A stretch of 64,000 bases of DNA, taken from contig JAFLDZ010000003.1 of assembly GCA_017302135.1 (NCBI GenBank), positions 310,001-374,000 of the forward strand. Reading direction: 5' to 3'. A program made the position numbers and the translations under genes. The notes under the pieces were generated by a model. The model was not told the origin of the DNA and ran no database searches. It saw only the letters and a list, made by a program, of their open reading frames with translations. Positions within the stretch are counted from its first letter, which is position 1. Every line of letters starts with the position of its first letter. Source of the DNA: Lysobacterales bacterium. GTDB lineage: Bacteria > Pseudomonadota > Gammaproteobacteria > Xanthomonadales > Xanthomonadaceae. Below, in pieces: positions 26,868-35,625 of the stretch.

Positions 26868-27374
26868 CTAGGGAGACGGTTGACTGTCCTTCTGTTCGCA
26901 CGGCATCACCAGCGCACTTTGATACTGCAATGCATCCTGTGAAGAATTCCCATCAATCAACTGGTCCACTTTGAATTCATCGATTCCATCGATACGAACC
27001 GCTGCGGACGCGCCGGCAACAGTCGCTTGCAATCGGGCCTTGACTTGCAGCGTGTTGCCCACTTCGATGCGATGGTTCTTCAGGACCTTGCTCACGACGA
27101 AACGGTCACCCTTGGCCACAACTGCAACCACATCACCTTTGGGCTCATCCGCAATCACAAGACCTGGAGTACGGTTCAATACTCTCTCGGTGTACTTGGG
27201 CGAATGAGGCCCCGTCTCCGGATTCCGCCGATACTCCTCGACGGTAAGGGGTAAGTAGTCGCCGTAACTTTTGTTTGGGACCGTGAGCTCCGGCTCATGG
27301 GTATCCGGCCAGCGCCAGAGGAATGCGTCCTCGAAAAAACATCCCTCCCAAACTCGCCGATCCGGCTCGGAGAA
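26868..27374 (-). pseudogene. 5'-truncated, start-less gene remnant (hypothetical protein)
   Basis: The frame is open between a stop at 27377-27375 and the stop at 26868 (168 codons) but has no ATG or GTG. Its translation looks like genuine protein throughout (GCFFEDAFLWRWPDTHEPEL, then PNKSYGDYLPLTVEEYRRNP, then NRTPGLVIADEPKGDVVAVV), so the N-terminal part of a longer gene seems to be lost. A TTG at 27179 preceded by GAGAGA could still initiate a 103-residue product, so I cannot exclude a short functional gene. The family is not recognised. The region sits between the Crp/Fnr regulator and the CBS gene, all on the same strand. Confidence 0.6.
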
Positions 27375-27389
27375 TCAGCCTCTTTCGGA

Positions 27390-27818
27390 TCAGCTCGCAA
27401 TATACCGCTGCAAAGAATCCAACTCCGCCCGCTGATCCTCGATCACCGCCTTGACCAGATCCCCGATCGACACGATTCCCACAACATCATCACCATCCAC
27501 CACAGGTAGATGCCGGATGCGATGCTCCGTCATCACCTGCATGCAACCATCCGACGTATCGAGCGACGTAGCGACGATCACCTCGGACGTCATGATGTCG
27601 CGCACCGGCGTATCCGAAGACGAACGCCCCTGCAGCACGACTTTGCGCGCGTAATCGCGCTCGGAAAGAATGCCGACAAGGCGGGGTCCGTCCATCACCA
27701 GCAATGCGCCGATGCGCGCCTCCGCCATCAGGCGAATTGCGTCGAGGACCGGGGCCTCAGGACGGATCGCGTGGATCGCGGGGCTCTTCGCTTCCAACAG
27801 CTGACGGACGGTACGCAT
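27390..27818 (-). CDS. Two-CBS-domain protein
   Basis: 142 residues; the ATG at 27818 follows AAGGAGA with good spacing. CBS 1 is about residues 5-60 (VLDAIRLMAEARIGALLVMD; LVGILSERDYARKVV) and CBS 2 about 70-130 (GCMQVMTEHRIRHLPVVDGD; VGIVSIGDLVKAVIEDQ). Stand-alone CBS pairs bind adenine nucleotides and often regulate a partner enzyme or act as energy sensors. The target here is not evident. Its first 62 bases overlap the 3' end of the GT2 gene in another frame, implying co-transcription with it. Confidence 0.92.
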   Translation of the reverse strand: MRTVRQLLEAKSPAIHAIRPEAPVLDAIRLMAEARIGALLVMDGPRLVGILSERDYARKVVLQGRSSSDTPVRDIMTSEVIVATSLDTSDGCMQVMTEHRIRHLPVVDGDDVVGIVSIGDLVKAVIEDQRAELDSLQRYIAS

Positions 27819-28803
27819 GGCGCAAGTCTCCTTCAGGGGCGATGTCCCCGGAGGATACGCCCGCAGCGGGCCGCCAGCGATCCACCAGATACAGCGGCCG
27901 CTGCTTGGATTCCTCATACAGCCGGCCGAGATATTCGCCGATCACCCCCAGCGCCATCAGCTGCACGCCGCCCAGCAGCAGGATCACGGTCATCATCGTC
28001 GGCCAGCCGGCCACCGGATCGCCCCAGAGCATCGCCTTGATCACGACCCACGATGCGTAGACGAAGGCCAGCACGGCGGTGAGCACGCCCAGATAGGTCG
28101 CCACCCGCAGCGGCGCAGTGGAAAAGCTGGTCACACCTTCAAGTGCGAAATTCCACAGCCGCCAGGCGTTGAATTTGCTGCGTCCGGCCACGCGCGCTTC
28201 GCGGTGGTAGGGAATAGCCACCTGCCGGAACCCGACCCAGCCGAACAGGCCCTTCATGAAGCGGTGCCGCTCGCGCAGTTCGCGCAGGGCGGCAAGCGAG
28301 CGCGGCGACAGCAGGCGGAAGTCGCCGGTATCGGTAGGAATGGGGGTTTTCGACAGCCGCTGCATCACCCGGTAGAAGCCGTGTGCGGTGGCCCGCTTGA
28401 ACCAGCCCTCACCGTCGCGGACGGTACGGGTACCGTGGATATCGTCGTAGCCCTCGCGCCATTTCGCCACGAACTGCGGGATCAGCTCCGGCGGGTCTTG
28501 GCCGTCGGCGTCGAGAATGATCGCGGCGCCTTCGCGGACAAGGTCGAGGCCGGCGGTGAGCGCGGCCTCCTTGCCGAAATTGCGGCTGAGCCGCAGCAGC
28601 GAGACCCGAGGGTCGGCGGTGGCGATGTCGTCCAGCACCGCCCAGGTGCGGTCGCGGCTGCCGTCGTCGACGTACAGCACATGACCCTCGATGCCCTCGC
28701 CCACCAGCCCGTCGAGCACGGAGGCGATCCGCAGATGCAGCGCCGGCAGGGCTTCGGCCTCGTTGAAGGCGGCGACGACGACGGTCAGGCGATCGGCATT
28801 CAT
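27757..28803 (-). CDS. Membrane-anchored GT2 glycosyltransferase (polyprenyl-phosphate-sugar synthase type)
   Basis: 348 residues from ATG at 28803. GT-A fold signatures: RLTVVVAAFNEAEALPAL, HVLYVDDGSRDRT, LRLSRNFGKEAALTAGL, and the DxD-like ILDADGQDPPELI. Two C-terminal membrane helices (YLGVLTAVLAFVYASWVVI; VILLLGGVQLMALGVIGEYL) then LGRLYEESKQRPLYLV, the layout of GtrB/ArnC/DPM1-type enzymes that transfer a sugar from a nucleotide donor to undecaprenyl phosphate on the cytoplasmic face. Sugar identity unknown. Its last 62 bases overlap the CBS gene, and about 20 extra residues form an Arg/Pro-rich tail. Confidence 0.92.
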   Translation of the reverse strand: MNADRLTVVVAAFNEAEALPALHLRIASVLDGLVGEGIEGHVLYVDDGSRDRTWAVLDDIATADPRVSLLRLSRNFGKEAALTAGLDLVREGAAIILDADGQDPPELIPQFVAKWREGYDDIHGTRTVRDGEGWFKRATAHGFYRVMQRLSKTPIPTDTGDFRLLSPRSLAALRELRERHRFMKGLFGWVGFRQVAIPYHREARVAGRSKFNAWRLWNFALEGVTSFSTAPLRVATYLGVLTAVLAFVYASWVVIKAMLWGDPVAGWPTMMTVILLLGGVQLMALGVIGEYLGRLYEESKQRPLYLVDRWRPAAGVSSGDIAPEGDLRHAYRPSAVGSEEPRDPRDPS

Positions 28804-28828
28804 ATAGATAGAGTACCCGCCAGCGCCG

Positions 28829-29632
28829 TCAGTCGAACTGCAGGTAGGCGACGCCGCCCAGCGCCCGCATCTGGCGCTCGATCGACCGGCTGCGGCGCTG
28901 CACGTAGGGGCCGGGCTTGGCGACGCTGTATTTGCGCGGATTGGGCAGCACTGCGGCAAGCCGGGCGGCTTCGGCAGCCGTGAGCCTGGATGCGTCCTTG
29001 CGGAAGAATCGACGCGCGGCGGCCTGGGCGCCATAGACGCCGTCGCCGTATTCGATGACATTGGCGTAGACCTCGATGATCCGCTCCTTCGGCCAGAGCG
29101 CTTCGATCAGCACGGTGTACCAGACCTCCAGGCCTTTGCGCAGCCAGCGGGTCACGCCACTGCCGCGCCATAGGAAGAGATTCTTGGCCAACTGCTGGCT
29201 GATGGTGCTGGCGCCACGCACTTTGCGGCCCTTGGCATTGTGGGCGCGGGCCTTCTCGATGGCCTTGAAGTCGAAACCGTCGTGAGCGGGAAAGTTCTGG
29301 TCTTCGGCGGCGACCAGGGCCAGCGGCAACAGCTTCGAGATCTGGTCTGCGTTGCGCCAGTCGTAGGCGAGCGCGAAACTGCGGTCGCCCTCGCTCCAGG
29401 CTTCAACGTACCGACCGACCATGAAGGCGGTCAACGGCGGGTCGACGAAGCGCAGCACCGCGACCTGCAGCACCGTCGCCACCACGAACAGCAGCGGAAG
29501 CCGGAAGAAGACCCAGCGCAACCAGCGACGGCGGTGGCGCGGCTTCGAAATGCCGGGCACGGTCAGCGCCGCAGACTCGCCGAGGTTTGTTGAATCTGCG
29601 CCGTCGTGCCCCATCTTCTGCCGTCTCCCCAT
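28829..29632 (-). CDS. mtgA: Monofunctional biosynthetic peptidoglycan transglycosylase
   Basis: 267 residues. A GT51 enzyme that polymerises lipid II glycan strands. N-terminal membrane anchor ([20 protein letters not shown]); GT51 motifs [15 protein letters not shown] with the catalytic Glu, [20 protein letters not shown], and [20 protein letters not shown], then [20 protein letters not shown] with the second Glu. No transpeptidase domain, so monofunctional. An alternative start at 29614 with GGGAGA upstream would give 261 residues. It lies 25 bases upstream of the GT2 gene on the same strand and is divergent from hslO. Confidence 0.95.
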   Translation of the reverse strand: MGRRQKMGHDGADSTNLGESAALTVPGISKPRHRRRWLRWVFFRLPLLFVVATVLQVAVLRFVDPPLTAFMVGRYVEAWSEGDRSFALAYDWRNADQISKLLPLALVAAEDQNFPAHDGFDFKAIEKARAHNAKGRKVRGASTISQQLAKNLFLWRGSGVTRWLRKGLEVWYTVLIEALWPKERIIEVYANVIEYGDGVYGAQAAARRFFRKDASRLTAAEAARLAAVLPNPRKYSVAKPGPYVQRRSRSIERQMRALGGVAYLQFD

Positions 29633-29717
29633 GCTGTCACCGGTAGGCCGGCTGCGGCATTATCCGCGATGCAACGCCTTCTTCACGACATCCCACGCCG
29701 AAGAGTCCGACCCCGAC

Positions 29718-30623
29718 ATGACCGCCGACACCTCTCCAGACCAACTCACCCGCTTCCTGCTGGAAGAGGCTGGCATACGTGGCGTGCATGTCCGTCTGGA
29801 CGAAACCTGGGCACAGATCCGCAGTCGCGCCGAATATCCTGCCGATGTGGCCGCGCTGCTGGGCGAGGCGGTCGCGGCGACGGCGCTGTTTACTGGTCAC
29901 GTGAAGGTGGATGGCCGGCTATCGGTGCAATTGCGCGGCGACGGCGCGCTGCGCACCCTGTTCGCTGAATGCACCGGCGCCGGCACCCTGCGCGCCATCG
30001 CCACGATGGCCGAAGGCGACATTGAGGATATGCACTCGCTGAGCTCGCTCGGGCCTGACGCTTTACTTGCGATCACCATCGAAAATCCGGGCGCACGCAA
30101 TCAAGAACCTTCCCGATATCAGGGATTGGTGGGGTTGGATGCCGACACCTTGTCGGAAGCGTTCGAGGACTATTTTCGCCAGTCGGAACAACTGCCGACC
30201 CGGTTGCTGCTGGCCGCGAACCACGACCGGGTGTCCGGGCTGATGCTGCAGAAGCTTCCGGGCGATGAAGGCGACCTCGACGGCTGGGAGCGCGCCAGCG
30301 CACTTTTCGACACCTTGGCCGCTCCGGAACTGATGGCAACGCCGGTCGAAACCCTGCTCCACCGCCTGTTCCACGAGGACGGCGTGCGCCTGCTCGGCGA
30401 GAAACCGCTGAAGTTTGCGTGCTCATGCTCGTGCGAGCGGGTCTCGGCCATGCTGGAATCCCTCGGCGAAGACGAAGCCCGGGCCGCGGTGGAACACAAT
30501 GCCGGGCAGGCGGAGATACGCTGCGAATTCTGCGGCGAGACCTACCGGTATTCGGCAGAGGAGGTCGGTGCACTCTTTTCCCAGCGCACGACCGAATGGA
30601 AGGCTCCTGAGCGGCTGCAATAG
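29718..30623 (+). CDS. hslO: Hsp33 redox-regulated chaperonin
   Basis: 301 residues from ATG at 29718. Holdase activated by oxidative unfolding. N-terminal domain: YPADVAALLGEAVAATALF, GRLSVQLRGDGALRTLFAEC; C-terminal zinc switch: the cysteines of FACSCSCERV (CxC) and EIRCEFCGETY (CxxC) form the four-Cys zinc site that is oxidised to disulfides. All four cysteines are present, so it should be redox-active. Divergent from mtgA. Two additional Cys residues (AECTGAG and the SCSC row) occur. Confidence 0.95.
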   Translation: MTADTSPDQLTRFLLEEAGIRGVHVRLDETWAQIRSRAEYPADVAALLGEAVAATALFTGHVKVDGRLSVQLRGDGALRTLFAECTGAGTLRAIATMAEGDIEDMHSLSSLGPDALLAITIENPGARNQEPSRYQGLVGLDADTLSEAFEDYFRQSEQLPTRLLLAANHDRVSGLMLQKLPGDEGDLDGWERASALFDTLAAPELMATPVETLLHRLFHEDGVRLLGEKPLKFACSCSCERVSAMLESLGEDEARAAVEHNAGQAEIRCEFCGETYRYSAEEVGALFSQRTTEWKAPERLQ

Positions 30624-30751
30624 AATGCTCCTGCGCGCTTCGTCACGGTTTTCAAGAGGCCTCCCGATTGTTAAAGAACCATAAATCTGATAGCCTGAAG
30701 TTCAGTGGACTCCAAGGAACTCGACCGCATTGACACGGTCTGACCCACACC

Positions 30752-31594
30752 ATGCGCACCAGCCTTCGCAGATTGCCGCTCCTGATATTGCTCGCCCTCG
30801 GCGCGGCAACTTCGGCCCATGCGCAAACCAAAGCGGGCCGTGATCGCGTCGAACTGCCGATCTGGAACAAATCCAGCGGCCAATTCGAGGGAGTGGTGGT
30901 CCTTGAGCCTGCGGATAACGCCAAATCCCGCACGCTCGCGCGATTCGGGGTTCGTCATCTCGATTCGATCTTTGGACTCGGTGCCGGCGATTCACTGGGC
31001 CTGCTGTGCGATCGCAAGCAGGGCCTGACCAGCGCACTGAACAATCTTGCAGACAACTGCGTGCTCGCCTCCTTCCCATCGAGTCGCCGCACCGGGGCCG
31101 CCGCGCTTTTCCAGCGCAACGGAACCCAGGTCGGCGTCGGCACGGGTAGTACCCGCGCCGCCATGCCTGCTTGGCTGGCCCCAAGCGCTGGTGGAAACGG
31201 ACGGGTCGACGTCAACGATTTGACTATTTTCAGCCAGAAAACCCTTCCGCGCGAAGGTTATGTCTCGATCGCCGGCACGGTCGCCAAGGCGCGACTGCAG
31301 ACGCCGTCCGAAATCCCCGGCTTCAGCGACCGCTGGACCTCCCGCCAGCTCAATGTCGGTGGTGGCATCGGTGCCTTCGGCGTCAATGTCATCGGTGAAG
31401 TCGTCGATACGCCCGGCCGTGACCAGTGGAGCAGCCTGGGCCTCGGTCTGAGCTGGCGTACCCCCTGGAGCGGCCAGCTCACGGTCGGCGCAGATAATCT
31501 GGTCACCCGGGGCAAGAATCCTTTCGCTCCGAACGCCGTTCAGGGCGAAGACGAGGGCGCCGTGCCCTATGTCCGCTACGAGCAGGATCTGTAA
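30752..31594 (+). CDS. Exported protein, possible small outer-membrane beta-barrel, function unknown
   Basis: 280 residues. Signal peptide (RLPLLILLALGAATSAHA), then a region of alternating hydrophobic residues that ends with strand-like repeats (RQLNVGGGIGAFGVNVIGEV; LGLGLSWRTPWSGQLTVGAD) and the terminus PYVRYEQDL. This looks like a small barrel, but the C-terminal residue is Leu rather than the usual aromatic. The gene stands about 170 bases in front of the TonB-dependent receptor gene on the same strand, so a link is possible. No family recognised. Confidence 0.65.
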   Translation: MRTSLRRLPLLILLALGAATSAHAQTKAGRDRVELPIWNKSSGQFEGVVVLEPADNAKSRTLARFGVRHLDSIFGLGAGDSLGLLCDRKQGLTSALNNLADNCVLASFPSSRRTGAAALFQRNGTQVGVGTGSTRAAMPAWLAPSAGGNGRVDVNDLTIFSQKTLPREGYVSIAGTVAKARLQTPSEIPGFSDRWTSRQLNVGGGIGAFGVNVIGEVVDTPGRDQWSSLGLGLSWRTPWSGQLTVGADNLVTRGKNPFAPNAVQGEDEGAVPYVRYEQDL

Positions 31595-31764
31595 GCCTGC
31601 GGTTTCCCTCGGGTTTTGCCGACTTTCCGGCCCCGTGTTAACGACACTTTAATTTTTCTCCGAGTGGGGCTACTATCGGCCTCGGCCTGACCTGCATTGG
31701 CGTCTTTCTTGACGGCAGCGGGCAGGTTCCCATGGGAAACCCCAAGACTCACTTGGAGAGAGAG

Positions 31765-34755
31765 ATGACTTTGAAGACCAACAAACTCCGCGACGCGATT
31801 TCGTTCGCGCTCGTGGGCGCCACCGCCCTCGCGGGCACGAGCGTCGCGTTCGCTCAAGACACACCCTCGGAAGATGAACTCGACACGGTTGTCGTTACCG
31901 GCTCGCGCATTCGCGTCGCGACCGACGAAGAAGGCACCTCGCCGCTGCTGACCATCGATCGCGCCGCGATCGAAGCCACTGGTCTGACCTCGGTCGGCGA
32001 CATCCTGTTCAACATCACCGCCAGTGACGGTGGCGCGTTGCGCAATATCACCACCAGCACCAACGGCAGCGACGGCACCCAGAACATCTCGCTGCGCGGT
32101 CTGGGTTCGACCCGTACCCTGTTGCTCGTCAACGGCCGCCGCTGGGTCACCCAGGGTTCCGGCGACGTCGACCTGAACACGATTCCGATCTCGGTCGTCG
32201 AACGCATCGAAGTGCTGAAGGACGGCGCCTCGGCGATCTACGGTTCCGACGCGATCGCAGGCGTGATCAACGTGATCACCCGCAAGAATTTCGATGGTGC
32301 CGAAGCCAAGGCTTACATCGGTGCCTACACCAAGGGCGACGGCCTGCAGCAGTCCTACGACTTCACCGTGGGCTCGAACAGCGACCGTTGGAACGCAGTG
32401 CTGAGCCTCGGCTACCAGACCCAGGAGCCGGTGTATGCCGGTGATCGCGAAATCTCGTCGGTGCCGGTCTTCGGCGGTGGCGATCTCGCATCGGGCGGTC
32501 TCTACGGTTCGGGCAGCACCCTGCGCGGCAACTTCACCCGCTGCGCCGGCCCGCTGACGCCGACGTCGACCGGTTTCCAGACCTGCACCATCGTCGCCGG
32601 TGGTCCGTTCACCCTGAACCAGGGCGACGATGGCCGTCAGGCGACCGACTTCCGTCGTTTCATCAGCTATACCTTCGACGGTTCGGGCAGTTCGGATCGC
32701 TACAACTTCGCACCGGTCAACTACCTGCTGCAGCCGATCGAACGCTTCAACGTTTACGGCCAGGGCACCCTGCGCCTGACCGACCGCATCAACGCCAATG
32801 TGCAGGCAGTCTACGTCAAGCGCGATTCCGACCAGCAGCTGGCCGAAGTCCCGTTGACCATGGACACCCGTGGCATCAACGGCCCGCAGTGGGGATTCGC
32901 ACCGACCGCCGGCAGCGTGTTCAACCCGTTCGGGCAGGATCTCCGCGGCGCCAGCTTCCGCGCATTTGCCGTCGGCGCGCGCAAGCCGTATTACGACAAC
33001 GACAACACCGCTGTGACCCTGTCGTTCGACGGCTCGTTCGATCTGGCCGGTCGCGACATGTATTGGGATGTCGGTTATTCGTACCTGAACTCGCGCATCT
33101 CCGTCCGCGGCGAGAACTACATCAACCTGTTCAACCTGCGTCGTGCCGTCGGCGATTCCCGCCGCAACCCGGTCACCGGCGCACTGGAGTGCATGAACGG
33201 CACCGCCGTCATCGCCGGTTGTGTTCCTTACAACATCTTCGGCGGTCCGGATCTCGGTCTGGCGGCGGGCGTGATCACGCAGGCCGAATACGATGCGATG
33301 AACCGCTACATCAGCTACACCAAGAACGAGTTCGCTGAGAACACCACGAAGGATTACTTCGCGAATCTCTCCGGTTCGATCGTCGATCTGCCGGCCGGCC
33401 CGCTGGGCTTCGCTGTCGGTCTCGAACACCGTCGTACCAGCTATGTCAACCAGCCCGACGCGCTCGTCGCCGGCGGCGGTTCGTCGGACAATTTCTCCGA
33501 GCCGACCAGCGGCTCGGTGAATTCCGATGAAATCTATGCCGAGTTGAATGTGCCGATTCTGGCCGACATCCCGGGCGCCAAGTTGCTGGAACTGAATCTG
33601 GCGGCCCGCAAGTCCGACTACGAAACCTCCGGCTTCTTCGGCGGCAGCAATATATCCCCGGACCTCGGTGGCGACACCTCGGTGAAGATCGGCGTGAAAT
33701 GGCAGGTGTTCGACGACCTGATGTTCCGTTATACCGAGTCGGAATCGTTCCGCGCTCCGAGCGTCACCGATTTGTATGCAGGCGGTGGCGAAAGCTTCCC
33801 GCAGGCGACCGATCCCTGTAACCCGGCCAATATCGGTCTGGCGACCACCGATGCGGCGCGATGCGTTGCGGATGGCGTGCCGGTCGCTGGCGTGCCGCAG
33901 CCCAACGCGCAGATCCGTTCGCTGATTGGCGGCAACCCGAATCTGGAGCCGGAATTCGGCACCACCCAGAGCTTCGGCGTGGTCTACAGCCCGAGCTGGG
34001 CGCCTGGCCTGAACTTCACCCTCGACTGGTACAAGATCAAGCTCGAAGAAGTCATCTCGTTCCGCGGCGCGCAGTCCATCCTCAACGCCTGCTACCGCAC
34101 TCCGGGCTCGTCCGGTGCTGCCGCCGATCCGGCACAGCGCGCGCTGTTCTGCTCCTTCGTCAGCCGCGATTCGGCCGGCAACATCACCGACCTGCGTCAG
34201 TCGAGCTTCAATCTGGCCGAGGGTAAAGTCGAGGGTTACGACTTCCAGGCTACCTACGCCATGCCGGAAACCGCATGGGGCAAGTTCGCGTTCCAATGGG
34301 ATAACACCTACCAGACCGAGAACACCCTGTTCGGCACCGTGGGCGAGTACAACGGTGCGCCGACGTGGCGTCTGCGTTCGAACTTCACCACTTCGTGGAA
34401 GAAGGGCGACTGGGATGCTTCGTGGGCCGTCCGTTACTACTCCGCGCTCGACGAAGCCTGCGATGGTGGTTACTACTTCGAATACGGCATCACGCCGAGC
34501 GAAATCTGCAACCAGGACATCAACGACTCCAACGGCAACTTCCTCCGCTACGAAAACCACATCGGCTCGCGCATCTATCACGATGTGCAGGTCGGCGTGA
34601 AGTTGCCGTGGAATGCCAAGGTTTCCGCCGGTGCCCGCAATCTGTTCGGCAAAGAACCGCCGATCACCCGCAGCTCGTTCGCGCATTCGTTCGACGGCGC
34701 CTACGACCTTCCGGGCGGTGGTTTCTTCTACCTGCAGTACAACCAGAAGTTCTGA
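31765..34755 (+). CDS. TonB-dependent outer-membrane receptor
   Basis: 996 residues. The ATG at 31765 has GGAGAGAG upstream and starts a signal peptide (LVGATALAGTSVAFA). The TonB-box-like DTVVVTGSRIRV follows, then a plug domain (IERIEVLKDGASAIYGSDAI; GVINVITRKNFDGAEAKAYI) and a long barrel ending in FFYLQYNQKF with a terminal aromatic. It belongs to the Lysobacter/Caulobacter-type large TBDR group; the ligand (siderophore, oligosaccharide, peptide or vitamin) is not predictable. A strong terminator follows, separating it from the convergent oxygenase-sulfotransferase pair. Confidence 0.93.
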   Translation: MTLKTNKLRDAISFALVGATALAGTSVAFAQDTPSEDELDTVVVTGSRIRVATDEEGTSPLLTIDRAAIEATGLTSVGDILFNITASDGGALRNITTSTNGSDGTQNISLRGLGSTRTLLLVNGRRWVTQGSGDVDLNTIPISVVERIEVLKDGASAIYGSDAIAGVINVITRKNFDGAEAKAYIGAYTKGDGLQQSYDFTVGSNSDRWNAVLSLGYQTQEPVYAGDREISSVPVFGGGDLASGGLYGSGSTLRGNFTRCAGPLTPTSTGFQTCTIVAGGPFTLNQGDDGRQATDFRRFISYTFDGSGSSDRYNFAPVNYLLQPIERFNVYGQGTLRLTDRINANVQAVYVKRDSDQQLAEVPLTMDTRGINGPQWGFAPTAGSVFNPFGQDLRGASFRAFAVGARKPYYDNDNTAVTLSFDGSFDLAGRDMYWDVGYSYLNSRISVRGENYINLFNLRRAVGDSRRNPVTGALECMNGTAVIAGCVPYNIFGGPDLGLAAGVITQAEYDAMNRYISYTKNEFAENTTKDYFANLSGSIVDLPAGPLGFAVGLEHRRTSYVNQPDALVAGGGSSDNFSEPTSGSVNSDEIYAELNVPILADIPGAKLLELNLAARKSDYETSGFFGGSNISPDLGGDTSVKIGVKWQVFDDLMFRYTESESFRAPSVTDLYAGGGESFPQATDPCNPANIGLATTDAARCVADGVPVAGVPQPNAQIRSLIGGNPNLEPEFGTTQSFGVVYSPSWAPGLNFTLDWYKIKLEEVISFRGAQSILNACYRTPGSSGAAADPAQRALFCSFVSRDSAGNITDLRQSSFNLAEGKVEGYDFQATYAMPETAWGKFAFQWDNTYQTENTLFGTVGEYNGAPTWRLRSNFTTSWKKGDWDASWAVRYYSALDEACDGGYYFEYGITPSEICNQDINDSNGNFLRYENHIGSRIYHDVQVGVKLPWNAKVSAGARNLFGKEPPITRSSFAHSFDGAYDLPGGGFFYLQYNQKF

Positions 34756-34786
34756 TCGCTTCCGGTTCAGCGTCAATCGCTTCACG

Positions 34787-34817
34787 AAACGGCCCCCGAA
34801 AGGGGGCCGTTTTTTTG
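34787..34817 (+). terminator. Rho-independent terminator of the TonB receptor gene
   Basis: AAACGGCCCCC (34787-34797) pairs perfectly with GGGGGCCGTTT (34802-34812), loop GAAA, followed by a T-run. Very strong. Confidence 0.95.
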
Positions 34818-34864
34818 TGCAGCGTCTCTACCGGGGAAGTCTCTTGCGGAAACTCGCGGGGCGC

Positions 34865-35521
34865 TCAGCCGGGGCGATTGAACCAGGCGTTGAACGCCAC
34901 CGTGACCCGTTCTCCGCCGCCACGGAACGGCGTCACGTAATGGCCGAGCCACGACGGGAAAAACACCAATTGGCCGGGCTTGAGCGTGAGCACGAAATTG
35001 CCGTGGCTGTAGGGCCAGCGCAGACGCGCGTTCGCAGCATCGAGAAAGGTGTTGACCGCCATCTGCGGATGCGGAAACACGAGGCAGCCGTTATTCGAAT
35101 AATCGGGGCTGGGCTCGCCATCCGACACGCAATAAACGCCCGACCAACTCGCCATCGGGTGGTTGTGGTAGCCGAAATAGCCGCCATCCCGGGTGAGATG
35201 GAACCAGGTCTGGCTGGCGATGCGCAGCCCACGCGTCCCCTCCGCCAGATCCGGATTGATGTTGCGCAGGAATTCACCCAACGAACCCCAGACCCAAGTG
35301 CGTAATTCCTGCACACAGGACTCTTCACGCGCGAAGAAATCGAACTCGCTCTCGAACAGACCTTCCGGTTGGTGCACCACCGGGTCTGGATTGCGATACC
35401 CCTTGCCCTGCGCTTCGAGGGCCAGGACCAGCTTCATCAGTGCCGCGTTCAGTACGACCGGCTCGGGGTGGAACACCTCCGCCATCGGCACGGCGAAGGC
35501 GGGAAACACATTGATGCTCAT
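34865..35521 (-). CDS. Putative Fe(II)/2-oxoglutarate oxygenase (PF13759-like)
   Basis: 218 residues from ATG at 35521 (MSINVFPAFAVPMAEVFHPE). Metal-site motif YHNHPMASWSGVYCV (H-x-H), GCLVFPHPQMAVN and the C-terminal FFPSWLGHYVTPF with the distal His, then GERVTVAFNAWF containing the 2OG-binding Arg. This order is characteristic of the 2OG-FeII_Oxy_5 family. The substrate is unknown; homologues are often near TonB receptors, SapC or tryptophan halogenases (my recall). It lies 104 bases downstream of the TPR-sulfotransferase gene on the same strand and faces the TonB receptor gene. Confidence 0.85.
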   Translation of the reverse strand: MSINVFPAFAVPMAEVFHPEPVVLNAALMKLVLALEAQGKGYRNPDPVVHQPEGLFESEFDFFAREESCVQELRTWVWGSLGEFLRNINPDLAEGTRGLRIASQTWFHLTRDGGYFGYHNHPMASWSGVYCVSDGEPSPDYSNNGCLVFPHPQMAVNTFLDAANARLRWPYSHGNFVLTLKPGQLVFFPSWLGHYVTPFRGGGERVTVAFNAWFNRPG

Positions 35522-35625
35522 ACGCGGAATTCCCGTGAATGCGAACAAACGCACGATATCCCACGGGCCACGCGATCGACACGGCTGACGTCAAATTCCG
35601 GCTACAAATTTTCTGACCGCTGAGG

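Noticed and set aside
31725..31741. Palindrome GGTTCCC-ATG-GGAAACC upstream of the TonB receptor gene
   Set aside because: Short and imperfect; no family operator matches, and the in-frame ATG inside it is not preceded by a ribosome binding site.
31576..34785. Long open frame (about 1070 codons) on the minus strand opposite the TonB receptor gene
   Set aside because: It mirrors the receptor gene; high-GC codon bias leaves the antisense frame open. Its translation has no recognisable motif, signal peptide or ribosome binding site, while the plus strand encodes a complete receptor.
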